Notes: generated by a model from the letters alone, not told the origin. 34,165 bases of DNA from Paludibacteraceae bacterium (GCA_905235225.1 CAJOKE010000036.1:1-34165); one strand, 5' to 3'. Numbered from the stretch's first letter, positions 1-7,746 are shown. A program made the numbers and translations.

Positions 1-1
1 A

Positions 2-559
2 TATTATGAGACCTATCCCTTGGTTGGTATGGTTGCACGTACTGACAATAACAATATGTGGGTTGATATGTTCCGCAAAGACCCGAATACCGGCGGACAA
101 ATGGCGGCTACGGAAGGAACTACCCACTATGATAACGGCGATCCGCTGCGTCTCAAAGACTTCGAGCAGGACTGGGAATGTCAGGTGCTTGCCGTTTGGG
201 GACATGTCGTTGACTTCTGCGCTCCGGGTATCATTGAGTTCAAACCGCAAGGCGATTTCAAAGGCACTATCCTTACCAACGGTTTTGCCGCTTACCAATG
301 GGGTACATCCAATGACTATTTGGCAAATGTGCAACTCTTGACCAAAAACTCCTTGGAGTATCTCTTGACGATTGCTCCGCAAACACCGGAACCCGAAAAC
401 CCCGATCCCGAACCAGAAAACCCCGATCCTGAGAACCCCGATCAGGCTATTGATAACGTCTCTGGGGCTGCACAGGCAACAAAGATCATGCGCAACGGAC
501 AAATCGTTATCATCCGTGATAATAAAACATACACTGTTTTAGGTGCGGAAGCATATTAA
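2..559 (+). CDS. Surface protein C-terminal fragment, DUF4960-like, with sorting-type tail (5' end outside window)
   Basis: The reading frame is open from base 2, so the gene starts before the window. The visible 185 residues match one repeat of the protein encoded at 4130 (shared words include CQVLAVWGHV, EFKPQG/EFYPQG and AYQWGTSNDY). After the domain comes a Pro/Glu/Asn/Asp linker (PENPDPE-type repeats), then AIDNV and a tail of the form NGQIVIIR..KTY..LG, which recurs in four other proteins here. Such domains sit beside GH32 enzymes in Bacteroides levan loci and I believe correspond to DUF4960, but I cannot search. Inferred role: extracellular fructan-binding or accessory protein, anchored or exported by its C-terminal tail. 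The stop is 18 bases before the GH32 start, so the two are probably one operon. The N-terminus and secretion signal are not visible. Confidence 0.7.
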   Translation, partial: YYETYPLVGMVARTDNNNMWVDMFRKDPNTGGQMAATEGTTHYDNGDPLRLKDFEQDWECQVLAVWGHVVDFCAPGIIEFKPQGDFKGTILTNGFAAYQWGTSNDYLANVQLLTKNSLEYLLTIAPQTPEPENPDPEPENPDPENPDQAIDNVSGAAQATKIMRNGQIVIIRDNKTYTVLGAEAY

Positions 560-577
560 TTAAAGGCTTGTTTATCT

Positions 578-1993
578 ATGCGCAGATTAGTTGTTATACT
601 GACTCTCGTCCTCCCGCTCTTTGTCGCAGCGGGAGGCGATGAGCCGTATCGTTCGTTATATCATCACACACCACCTGTAATGTGGATGAATGACCCTAAC
701 GGGATGTTCTATGACGCTCAGACGCAATTATGGCATCTCTATTATCAGCATTATCCCGATGACATTGTTTGGGGACCGATGCACTGGGGGCATTCTACCA
801 GTAAGGACCTTAAAACTTGGGAGCATTTGCCCATTGCTATCTATCCGGATTCCGTCGGAATGATTTTCTCCGGCTCTTGTGTCTTGGATACGAACAACAC
901 CGCCGGATTCGGGCGGAATGCCATTGTGGCTATATACACGTCTGCTGACAAAGCGCAAACACAGTCTATTGCATATAGTCTTGATGGCGGACGGACCTTT
1001 ACACCCTACAAAGGCAATCCCGTGCTGACAGGCGATATTGCGGACTTCCGTGACCCCAAAGTCTTTTGGGACAAACAGGCGGATTGCTGGACCATGGTTC
1101 TTGCCTGCCAGCAGGAAATGCGCTTCTATCAGTCCGATGACCTCAAACAATGGCACTTCGTCAGCAGCTTTGGACTCGGATACGGATGTCATGGCGGCGT
1201 TTGGGAGTGTCCCGACCTCTTGCAGATGGATGACAACGGACAAACAAAATGGGTGTTGATTTGCAACATTAACCCGGGCGGACCGTTCGGCGGTTCTGCT
1301 ACACAGTACTTTGTCGGTGATTGGAATGGTAAAGAGTTCAAATGCGAGAAGGGCAAATATGAAAATGAGAAAATGGCCCGCTGGCTGGATTATGGGAAAG
1401 ACCACTATGCTACTGTTACATGGCATAATGCACCCGGTAACCGCATCGTGGCTATCGGTTGGATGTCTAACTGGCAGTATGCTACTGCGCTGCCTACTAC
1501 TCATTTCCGCTCACAAAACACCATCGCCCGCGATTTGTCACTCTATAAGGATGATAATGGCGAATACCGCGTGCGCGTTCTCCCTTCACCCGAAAGTAAA
1601 GCCATTCGGGGGGATAGAACCAAACAACTGCCCGCTGCCGCTGTCATTGAGATTGATGTCTGCGAGTCTCGCAAACCCGCTCTCATCACCTTGTCCAACG
1701 ACAAAGGTGAACAGGTCCTCATGACATACGACTTCAATGCGCAGACCTTCACTTGTGACCGGACTAAATCCGGCAAAACGGATTTCTCCGCTGAGTTTCC
1801 GGCGGTCACTACCGCTCCCCTGTTTGTCAAGCACAATCACCATCACCTGACACTTTATATTGACCATTGCTCCATTGAAGCCTTCGATGGCGAAGGGTAT
1901 TGGGCGATGACCAATCTTGTCTTCCCGACACAACCATACAATCATATCACCGTCAAAGGAGGCAAGGCTAAAATATATAACGTTAATCTCTAA
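578..1993 (+). CDS. Glycoside hydrolase family 32 (fructan beta-fructosidase / levanase / inulinase type)
   Basis: 471 residues with an N-terminal signal peptide (about 1-18) and no lipobox cysteine, so probably a soluble periplasmic or exported enzyme. All three GH32 signatures are present: WMNDPNG at 36-42 with nucleophile Asp39, FRDP at 157-160 with transition-state stabiliser Asp159, and WECPD at 209-213 with acid/base Glu210. The N-terminal five-bladed propeller is followed by the usual beta-sandwich domain (about 345-471). GH32 enzymes hydrolyse fructose from sucrose, inulin or levan; the sequence alone does not separate exo from endo action or the linkage. A fructose transporter and fructokinase immediately downstream fit release of free fructose. 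It starts 18 bases after the preceding gene and ends 11 bases before the next, indicating an operon. Confidence 0.93.
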   Translation: MRRLVVILTLVLPLFVAAGGDEPYRSLYHHTPPVMWMNDPNGMFYDAQTQLWHLYYQHYPDDIVWGPMHWGHSTSKDLKTWEHLPIAIYPDSVGMIFSGSCVLDTNNTAGFGRNAIVAIYTSADKAQTQSIAYSLDGGRTFTPYKGNPVLTGDIADFRDPKVFWDKQADCWTMVLACQQEMRFYQSDDLKQWHFVSSFGLGYGCHGGVWECPDLLQMDDNGQTKWVLICNINPGGPFGGSATQYFVGDWNGKEFKCEKGKYENEKMARWLDYGKDHYATVTWHNAPGNRIVAIGWMSNWQYATALPTTHFRSQNTIARDLSLYKDDNGEYRVRVLPSPESKAIRGDRTKQLPAAAVIEIDVCESRKPALITLSNDKGEQVLMTYDFNAQTFTCDRTKSGKTDFSAEFPAVTTAPLFVKHNHHHLTLYIDHCSIEAFDGEGYWAMTNLVFPTQPYNHITVKGGKAKIYNVNL

Positions 1994-2004
1994 TCTGATA
2001 ACTG

Positions 2005-3171
2005 ATGACTAACAATAAATCACAGACGGCTGGCAAATTCGCGCTTCTCTCCGTAATGCTCTGCTTCTTCACTATGGGCTTTGTGGACTTGGTGGGTATT
2101 GCAAGCAACTACGTGCAGCATGACCTCGGATTAACCGATTCGCAGGCGAATATTATGCCGTCTTTAGTATTCTTCTGGTTCCTCATTTTTTCTGTACCGA
2201 CAGGTGTCCTCATGAACAAAATCGGACGTAAAAAAACCGTCCTCTTGTCTATTGTCGTTACCGTCGTATCGCTTTGCCTGCCATTGTTGGGGGAGAGTTA
2301 CGCGCTTATGCTCTGTGCATTCTCCCTCTTGGGTATTGGTAATGCCCTCATGCAGACCTCGCTGAACCCTCTCGTTTCGAATATCGTTTCCGGCAATCTG
2401 TCCTCCACTCTTACTTTCGGACAGTTCGTCAAGGCGATCGCTTCTTTCTTGGCGCCTTACATCGCAATGTGGGGGGCAACAGCCGCTATCCCTTCATTCG
2501 GCTTGGGATGGCGGGTGCTTTTCCCTATATACGGTATCATCGGCGTGATTGCTGTACTCGCTTTGTCTTTCACCTCAATCAAAGAGGAACCCGTGGACAA
2601 AGGCAGCGGATTTATTGCCTGCTTCAAGTTGTTGGGCAATCCCTTCATCCTGCTTTGCTTCTTGGCGATTATGTGCCATGTCGGCATTGATGTCGGTACC
2701 AACACTACTGCACCTAAAATCCTCATGGAGCGGCTCAACCTCACACTCGCTGAAGCCGGATTCGCTACATCGCTTTATTTTATCTTCCGTACCATCGGCT
2801 GCCTTAGCGGTAGTGCTATCTTGCGGAAAGTTCCTGAAAAAATATTCTTTGCCGTTTCCGTGGCGATGATTGTGGCGGCTATGATTCTTTTGGCATGTGG
2901 CACAACCAAAGCCTTGCTGTACATCGGTATCGCGTTGGTCGGATTCGGTAATAGTAATATATTCTCTATCAGCTTTGCACAGGCTCTCAATCATGATCCC
3001 GCTCATAAGAATGAAATATCGGGACTAATGATTATGGGTCTCTTCGGCGGAACGATCTTCCCCCTCTGCATGGGTGTTATGAGTGATATGATGGGAACCA
3101 TCGGTGCCGTACTCGTTATGGCTGTCGGGGCTGCTTACCTCATCGGATTCTGCTTCAAAATGGCAAAATGA
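2005..3171 (+). CDS. MFS sugar permease, probable fructose transporter (FucP-like family)
   Basis: 388 residues with about 12 hydrophobic segments, an MFS fold without a signal peptide. The cytoplasmic loop between segments 2 and 3 carries the MFS motif as NKIGRKKT (near residues 72-79). The sequence resembles the FHS/FucP branch of proton-coupled sugar symporters used by Bacteroidota for mono- and disaccharides. The position between GH32 and fructokinase matches the Bacteroides thetaiotaomicron levan locus, where the inner-membrane fructose importer lies in the same place. Inferred substrate: fructose released in the periplasm. The start ATG follows the GH32 stop by 11 bases, so co-transcription is likely. 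Substrate specificity is context-based, not proven by sequence. Confidence 0.88.
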   Translation: MTNNKSQTAGKFALLSVMLCFFTMGFVDLVGIASNYVQHDLGLTDSQANIMPSLVFFWFLIFSVPTGVLMNKIGRKKTVLLSIVVTVVSLCLPLLGESYALMLCAFSLLGIGNALMQTSLNPLVSNIVSGNLSSTLTFGQFVKAIASFLAPYIAMWGATAAIPSFGLGWRVLFPIYGIIGVIAVLALSFTSIKEEPVDKGSGFIACFKLLGNPFILLCFLAIMCHVGIDVGTNTTAPKILMERLNLTLAEAGFATSLYFIFRTIGCLSGSAILRKVPEKIFFAVSVAMIVAAMILLACGTTKALLYIGIALVGFGNSNIFSISFAQALNHDPAHKNEISGLMIMGLFGGTIFPLCMGVMSDMMGTIGAVLVMAVGAAYLIGFCFKMAK

Positions 3172-3202
3172 TTAAATGGATTACAAAATGCTAAATGATA
3201 AA

Positions 3203-4108
3203 ATGAACAAATGTGTTATCGGAATCGGTGAGGCACTCTTTGATTGCCTGCCCGAAGGACGCAAATTGGGCGGAGCACCCGCTAATTTCGCTTACCATGT
3301 TAGCCAGTTTGGCTTGAACGGATATGCCGTTTCCGCTATCGGAGATGATGAATTGGGGCGGGAGATTGTTGACACCTTCGACAAGGTTCATCTCAACCAT
3401 ATCCTGCCCGTGGTGGAGCAACCTACTGGTACTGTCAAAGTCACTCTGGATGACAAGGGTGTCCCGCAATACGATATTTGTCTCGGGGTCGCTTGGGATA
3501 ATATTCCTCTCACCGAGCAGATGTTCGACATCGCACGCAATGCACAGGCGATATGCTTCGGCTCGCTGGCTCAACGCTCTTCCGTTAGTCGCAAGACAAT
3601 CCATACTTTCCTTGATTCGGCACCCAAAGATGCCCTGCGGGTCTTTGACATCAATCTTAGACAGCAATGGTATTCCGCTGATGTAATTGCTGAATCACTC
3701 ACACGCGCTAATGTGCTGAAAATCAATGATGAAGAGTTGGATGTCGTGGCAACTATGCTGCTTGGCGTTCCTACTGTTCCGGATCATCTGATTGCTCAGG
3801 ACGCTCAAATGACACGTAAGGTCTGCCGCGACCTCATTGCTAAGTATGACTTGAACATGCTTATCCTCACTTGCGGAGCTGTCGGGTCATATGTCTTCAC
3901 GGCTACTGAAGAGAGTTATGTTCCTACACCTAAAGTAAAGGTGGCTGATACGGTCGGTGCTGGAGACTCGTTCACCGCTACTTTCGTGGCGCAACTGCTC
4001 CTCGGCAAATCGGTCCGCGAGGCACACGAAAAAGCCGTCGCCGTTTCTGCATTCGTCTGCACACAACACGGCGCAATGCCCGTGCTGCCCGATACATTGA
4101 AACAATAA
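3203..4108 (+). CDS. Fructokinase, PfkB carbohydrate kinase family
   Basis: About 301 residues from the Met at 3203; ATGs at 3176 and 3188 are in frame but would add an uncharacteristic N-terminus before the conserved CVIGIGEALFDCLPEG start. Family features are the GGAPANFAYH substrate region near residue 30, the DINLRQQWY segment in the middle, and the C-terminal DTVGAGDSF signature, where Asp255 is the expected catalytic base and the Gly residues form the anion hole. PfkB sugar kinases transfer the ATP gamma-phosphate to a sugar hydroxyl; with a GH32 and a transporter upstream, fructose to fructose-6-phosphate is the likely reaction, in the cytoplasm. The final step before glycolysis is thus encoded in the locus. 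Adjacent to the transporter with only a short gap. Confidence 0.9.
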   Translation: MNKCVIGIGEALFDCLPEGRKLGGAPANFAYHVSQFGLNGYAVSAIGDDELGREIVDTFDKVHLNHILPVVEQPTGTVKVTLDDKGVPQYDICLGVAWDNIPLTEQMFDIARNAQAICFGSLAQRSSVSRKTIHTFLDSAPKDALRVFDINLRQQWYSADVIAESLTRANVLKINDEELDVVATMLLGVPTVPDHLIAQDAQMTRKVCRDLIAKYDLNMLILTCGAVGSYVFTATEESYVPTPKVKVADTVGAGDSFTATFVAQLLLGKSVREAHEKAVAVSAFVCTQHGAMPVLPDTLKQ

Positions 4109-4129
4109 CCTTATTAAATATACACATGT

Positions 4130-6253
4130 ATGAAAAAATATTGCTTATTATTTGTATTGTTCCTTGCCGCGTTCTTCCCATCCCATGCACAAGTGGCATA
4201 TCTGGTACATACCCCTTATGACCAGATTCCTGATTATGGTGGTGAGCAACCCGAAAAGCAGGCATATGACTGGTTTAACTCGCAGTTTGTATCGCAAGGT
4301 AAAGGACAGTTCGTTACCTATGACCAACTCAGTAGTGACATCAAGGTCCTATGGGTCAATGTGGAAAGGAATATTAGCGAGGCTGATTTTGATAACCTCT
4401 TTCCAAGTAATGTACGCACCGCCATTGCTGATTTTGTTAAGAACGGCGGTAATCTCTTGCTGACAAAAAAAGCCTGTCGGCTTGCTTGTCATATCGGACG
4501 TATGGGAAACATGGATAATAGTACTACTTACTATCCTTCATGGAGTAATACCGGGTATAGCGTTGGCGGGGATACTTGGACAATCAATGCCATGATTGGG
4601 GTAGATGTGACATTGCGCGATGCGCGTATGCACCCTGTCTTTGATGGTATGCAGAAAGATAACTATAATAATTATGCGCATGAATCGTTCCCGATGATTG
4701 GTACGGTTAATCGCTCCGATGATAACTGTATCTGGACGGAAATGGAGCGTAAAGACGGAAATCCAAGAGCAGGTAATGATGACCTCAATCACCTTAAGGA
4801 ATTCGAATCTGCTTGGGGGTGTCAGGTTCTTGCTGTCTGGGGACACGTTCGCAACTATTGTGCACCTGTGATGGTAGAATTTTACCCGCAAGGTAACTTT
4901 AAGGGAACGGTCATGACAATTGGTTCCAATGCTTATCAATGGGGTACAAGTAATGATTATATTGCCAATGTCAAGAAACTGACAGAGAACACGCTGAACT
5001 ATCTGAACCACAAAGGGGTGGAGTATGGATACGTAATGCCGTATTCGCTCTCGGAGATTTACTCAATTGAGGAATACCGCCCTGATTATCAGGCTGCAAA
5101 GTGGTTCTATGATAATTACATCCTAACCGATAAGGGACGATTTATCCATAAAGACGAGGCTATTCCTTCCGCTATGAAGGTGCTTTGGGTTAACAATGAC
5201 CGCGTTGGACAAGGGCGTGACGATTATTTCAATGCCCTTGGCGGTAATTCGTTCAAATCCAAATTGGAAGACTTCGTCAAAGCAGGCGGAAATGTCTTCC
5301 TTTCCAAACAGGCTACTCGGTGGGTGAATGACATCAACCGTTGTACTTGGCAACCCGGATATAATGATGGGGGTTATGCCACTGACGCTTCTGATGTTTG
5401 GTATATGACTTCTAATTTCGTAGCATGCGGTTCTACTGACAGACATGAACATGCTATTTTCCGACATATGCAAGAATATACGGAGCATAGTGGCGAAGGA
5501 TATTGCAAATGGCCGCTCTTGTCTGCAACGGCGACACCTTATAGCCGGACTGACCATAACTGCCTCTGGGATGATTTTGGGGCGTATGGTATATCGGCTG
5601 GCTCTACGGCTGTGGAGAGACTTAATAGTTTTGAATCAGGTCAAAACTGTACTGTCCTTGGTGGATTTGGACATACAACGGCTTTGGACGCTGTCGGTTT
5701 AGTGGAGTTCAAACCGAATGGTGCTTATAATGGAACGGTTATTGCTATTGGCTTGGCGGCATATCAGTGGACAACGGTTAATGCTTCCATCAATAATGTG
5801 CAAAACCTCACTAAGGGCATTCTCGAATACTTGTCCCCCGAGGAGTTATATGAGCGCGATGTACGCTCCGGCTACTTCGGCACTATTTGCCTGCCAAAGG
5901 CTTCAACTCGGTTCGAAGGGGCGGACATGTATGAGATTGCAGAACTCACAGCCGATGGCAGAGGCATTGAACTGGATCCTGTTACATCTATGCAGGCGGG
6001 TAAACCCTATATCTTCCTTGCTACGGCTGCCACGCTCCGCGTTTATATGACCGGCGCGGAAAACTCCGCAGTTGAGAATAAAGGCTTGGTCGGAAATCTT
6101 GGTGCTTCAAACATGGATGTACCTCTTGACGCTTGGATTCTCAAGGATAACCAACTCTATATCGTGGACTCCGATAATGTCAAGATTGCCCAAAACCGTG
6201 CCTACATCAATCCTGCTGACATTCCCGCTTCCGGCACAAGCTCACCGCCATAA
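4130..6253 (+). CDS. Secreted two-repeat DUF4960-like protein of the fructan locus, frame broken near its 3' end
   Basis: 707 residues with signal peptide 1-20 (ending PSHAQ) and no lipobox Cys. Two homologous repeats of about 270 residues follow (about 21-290 and 295-585): each has a VLWVN strand, an FV..GGN(L/V)(L/F)L(T/S)K segment, a (V/C)LWDD/IWTEM-like segment and a final AYQW motif. Residues 590-690 hold a module common in secreted Bacteroidales proteins (GTICLP, AGKPYIF, NRAYI). The frame stops at 6253, but the expected sorting-type tail lies directly after it in another frame, ending at 6380. One extra base near 6246-6250, or two missing, would explain it. Inferred role: extracellular fructan binding or accessory function; no catalytic motif recognised. 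The protein starts 21 bases after the fructokinase gene. Confidence 0.8.
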   Translation: MKKYCLLFVLFLAAFFPSHAQVAYLVHTPYDQIPDYGGEQPEKQAYDWFNSQFVSQGKGQFVTYDQLSSDIKVLWVNVERNISEADFDNLFPSNVRTAIADFVKNGGNLLLTKKACRLACHIGRMGNMDNSTTYYPSWSNTGYSVGGDTWTINAMIGVDVTLRDARMHPVFDGMQKDNYNNYAHESFPMIGTVNRSDDNCIWTEMERKDGNPRAGNDDLNHLKEFESAWGCQVLAVWGHVRNYCAPVMVEFYPQGNFKGTVMTIGSNAYQWGTSNDYIANVKKLTENTLNYLNHKGVEYGYVMPYSLSEIYSIEEYRPDYQAAKWFYDNYILTDKGRFIHKDEAIPSAMKVLWVNNDRVGQGRDDYFNALGGNSFKSKLEDFVKAGGNVFLSKQATRWVNDINRCTWQPGYNDGGYATDASDVWYMTSNFVACGSTDRHEHAIFRHMQEYTEHSGEGYCKWPLLSATATPYSRTDHNCLWDDFGAYGISAGSTAVERLNSFESGQNCTVLGGFGHTTALDAVGLVEFKPNGAYNGTVIAIGLAAYQWTTVNASINNVQNLTKGILEYLSPEELYERDVRSGYFGTICLPKASTRFEGADMYEIAELTADGRGIELDPVTSMQAGKPYIFLATAATLRVYMTGAENSAVENKGLVGNLGASNMDVPLDAWILKDNQLYIVDSDNVKIAQNRAYINPADIPASGTSSPP

Positions 6254-6380
6254 TACGCCTACAGCGTGCGAAACCGTTTCTGTTGACTCTCACAATCCAA
6301 CCAAAGTCCTCAATAATGGCGTCCTTTACATCATTCGTGATGGAAAAACCTATAACGCACAGGGACAGTGTATCCGCTAA
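6231..6380 (+). pseudogene. Out-of-frame C-terminal tail belonging to the preceding gene
   Basis: In the frame ending at TAA 6378-6380 the translation reads ETVSVDSHN, then KVLNNGVLYIIRDGKTYN and AQGQCIR. This is the same NG..(I/L)II..G..Y...G pattern that ends the proteins at 2-559, 28427, 29008 and 31770. It has no start codon of its own and continues the upstream domain order, so it is the severed end of the 4130 gene. No homopolymer or slippery heptamer is visible at the junction. Confidence 0.75.
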
Positions 6381-6398
6381 ACTTGTTTGTCTAACCTT

Positions 6399-6551
6399 AT
6401 GAACGATTATATTATGAACAAGCAATATATTTCTCCGATTACGGAACAGGCAAGTTTATCTTTGGGAGCAACACCGCTTATGTTAACTATAACGGGTGGT
6501 GGTAGTAAAACAACATCCATCATCCCGGGTGAAATCATTTTGGGTGACTGA
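6399..6551 (+). CDS. Small peptide, 50 residues, YxxP-type N-terminus
   Basis: ATG at 6399 opens a 50-codon frame ending at TGA 6549-6551; an in-frame ATG at 6414 would give 45 residues. The product begins MNDYIMNKQYISPITEQ, followed by a Gly/Thr/Ser-rich middle (TGGGSKTT) and an acidic end (GD). Short proteins starting with a Lys-rich segment and Y(I)SP..E are frequent in Bacteroidales, usually annotated hypothetical; this one fits that style. There is no signal peptide or cysteine. It follows the fructan-locus tail by 18 bases and precedes a hairpin at 6595-6631, so it would be the last gene of that transcript. Function unknown. Confidence 0.5.
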   Translation: MNDYIMNKQYISPITEQASLSLGATPLMLTITGGGSKTTSIIPGEIILGD

Positions 6552-6594
6552 TTGCCTCTGTCACAATTAGTCATTCCATAATCCTTTGGATCCC

Positions 6595-6631
6595 AAGAAG
6601 GTGTGCCAACTCAATTTTGACACACCTTCTT
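6595..6631 (+). terminator. Hairpin, probable terminator of the fructan operon
   Basis: Perfect 11-bp inverted repeat AAGAAGGTGTG (6595-6605) / CACACCTTCTT (6621-6631) with a 15-base loop, 44 bases after the small peptide gene. The following bases (CTTTCTTGCT) are U-rich but interrupted, so termination strength is uncertain. Confidence 0.6.
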
Positions 6632-6633
6632 CT

Positions 6634-6807
6634 TTCTTGCTATTTCCGCCTGTTTCCCCTTTTTCTTGCTCTTCCCGCCCATTTGCCCTCTTTCTTGCTC
6701 GTTCCGCCCGTTTGCCCTCCTTCTTGCTCTTCCCGCCCGTTTACCCTCTTTCTTGCTCTTCCCGCCCGTTTGCCCTCTTTCTTGCTCTTCCCGCCCGATA
6801 TTATCGG
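6634..6807 (+). repeat. 29-bp tandem array, polypyrimidine, six units
   Basis: Units begin TTCTTGCTCTTCCCGCCCGT and end TTGCCCTCT; starts fall at 6634, 6663, 6692, 6721, 6750 and 6779, an exact 29-base spacing. The typical unit has no A on this strand and is almost all C and T. The last unit runs into a palindromic segment at 6794. As 29 is not a multiple of 3, overlapping open frames here are artefacts of composition. Two more units occur at 6929 and 6958. Confidence 0.95.
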
Positions 6808-6878
6808 GTTCTTTCTTTGTTCATTGCGTCCGAATCCAATTCGGACATCGGCTCTGCCGCCCTTTTCTTCCTCTTGCT
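6794..6878 (+). repeat. 85-bp long direct repeat, copy 1
   Basis: Nearly identical to 6973-7057 (offset 179 bases; the visible differences are C/T changes). It contains two perfect palindromes with three-base loops: CCCGAT-ATT-ATCGGG at 6794-6808 and TCCGAAT-CCA-ATTCGGA at 6829-6845. No reading frame with a start and family features was found in it. Confidence 0.93.
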
Positions 6879-6905
6879 AATTGCCGCTTCTGTTTTGTCT
6901 GTTGT

Positions 6906-6924
6906 GCGGCTATACGATAGCCGC
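6906..6924 (+). repeat. Perfect palindrome with 3-base loop
   Basis: GCGGCTAT-ACG-ATAGCCGC, arms of 8 bases, lies between the two long direct repeats. It has the same three-base-loop form as the palindromes inside them. Confidence 0.85.
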
Positions 6925-6928
6925 CTCC

Positions 6929-6986
6929 TTCTTGCTCTTCCCGCCCGTTTGCCCTCTTTCTTGCTCGTTTCACCCGATATTATTGG
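6929..6986 (+). repeat. Two further 29-bp units
   Basis: TTCTTGCT starts at 6929 and 6958 are 29 bases apart and repeat the 6634-6807 unit; the second is diverged (GTTTCACCC) where it merges with the second long repeat. This shows that the array plus long repeat was duplicated as a block. Confidence 0.85.
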
Positions 6987-7057
6987 GTTCTTTCTTTGTT
7001 CATTGCGTCCGAATCCAATTCGGACATCGGCTCTGCCGCCCTCTTCTTCCTCTTGCT
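6973..7057 (+). repeat. 85-bp long direct repeat, copy 2
   Basis: Second copy of 6794-6878. The first palindrome is imperfect here (ATTGGG in the right arm) while the TCCGAAT/ATTCGGA palindrome at 7008-7024 is intact. Confidence 0.93.
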
Positions 7058-7135
7058 TTTTCTATTTTTATTCTTTTTCTTTTATTGTCTTTTTGGAATA
7101 TTCATAACTCACTGATAATCAATACACCTTATCGC

Positions 7136-7209
7136 ACTATTATTGCACTATTATTGTAGTATTATTGTACTATTATTGCAGTATTGTTGTACTATTATTG
7201 TACTATTCT
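7136..7209 (+). repeat. 11-bp tandem array, about 6.5 units
   Basis: Units of the form (A)(C/G)TATT(A/G)TTG(C/T) start every 11 bases at 7136, 7147, 7158, 7169, 7180, 7191 and partly 7202. It lies in the gene-free stretch 6552-7428, between the polypyrimidine block and the tRNA promoter. No gene seen. Confidence 0.93.
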
Positions 7210-7349
7210 ACTGCCAGATTCGGGCTGCTGACGGCTTGTTATCCCCCATTAACCCAACATTTCAACCACCTGAAATCGCAATGTAAAAATCAAAAAAATG
7301 CAGAAATTCTCCTCAAAAATAGATAAATTTGCAAAAAAATGCAGAAAAA

Positions 7350-7381
7350 TTTGTGTATATGAAAAAATAGCAGTACTTTTG
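7350..7381 (+). promoter_or_regulatory. Bacteroidota-type promoter of the initiator tRNA
   Basis: TTTG at 7350-7353, spacer of 20, then TACTTTTG at 7374-7381, matching the Bacteroidota -33 TTTG / -7 TAnnTTTG consensus. It is 47 bases before the tRNA. Confidence 0.8.
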
Positions 7382-7428
7382 CAGCCGATTTCGGAAAAAT
7401 GCGGTCTCATGCCGCGCCGGAATAATAT

Positions 7429-7500
<72 letters not shown>

Positions 7501-7508
7501 CTGAAGAG

Positions 7509-7532
7509 AGTGCGAATAATCGCACTTTTTTT
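7509..7532 (+). terminator. Rho-independent terminator after tRNA-fMet
   Basis: AGTGCGA (7509-7515), loop ATAA, TCGCACT (7520-7526), then a run of six T. A classic short intrinsic terminator eight bases past the tRNA. Confidence 0.9.
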
Positions 7533-7628
7533 ATTCCTGTTTCACCCCGCGACACCTATTCCAACTACCTTCGCTTTGTGCAATATCTGTCTGCACCTTC
7601 TACTTTTTTTGATAAAAATGTAAAATTA

Positions 7629-7660
7629 TTTGCACAGACAAAAAAAAAGTTGTACTTTTG
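7629..7660 (+). promoter_or_regulatory. Promoter of secDF
   Basis: TTTG 7629-7632, spacer of 20, TACTTTTG 7653-7660. This leaves an mRNA leader of roughly 80 bases before the ATG at 7747. Confidence 0.78.
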
Positions 7661-7746
7661 CACGCTTTTTGTGCGATTGCGCTGTTTCATCTGCTTATAT
7701 CGCAGAATTAAGGGGCTATAATTAATAAACTAAATAAACAAACATT

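Noticed and set aside
6235..6260. Programmed ribosomal frameshift linking the tail
   Set aside because: No slippery heptamer or following pseudoknot/hairpin visible; mutation or assembly error is simpler.
6634..7057. Possible CRISPR array
   Set aside because: Units are contiguous without unique spacers and there are no cas genes; the long repeats are duplications, not repeat-spacer units.
6586..7159. Several overlapping + strand open frames rich in Phe/Leu/Pro/Ser
   Set aside because: They arise from the polypyrimidine 29-bp array, which keeps all frames open; no start context or family resemblance.
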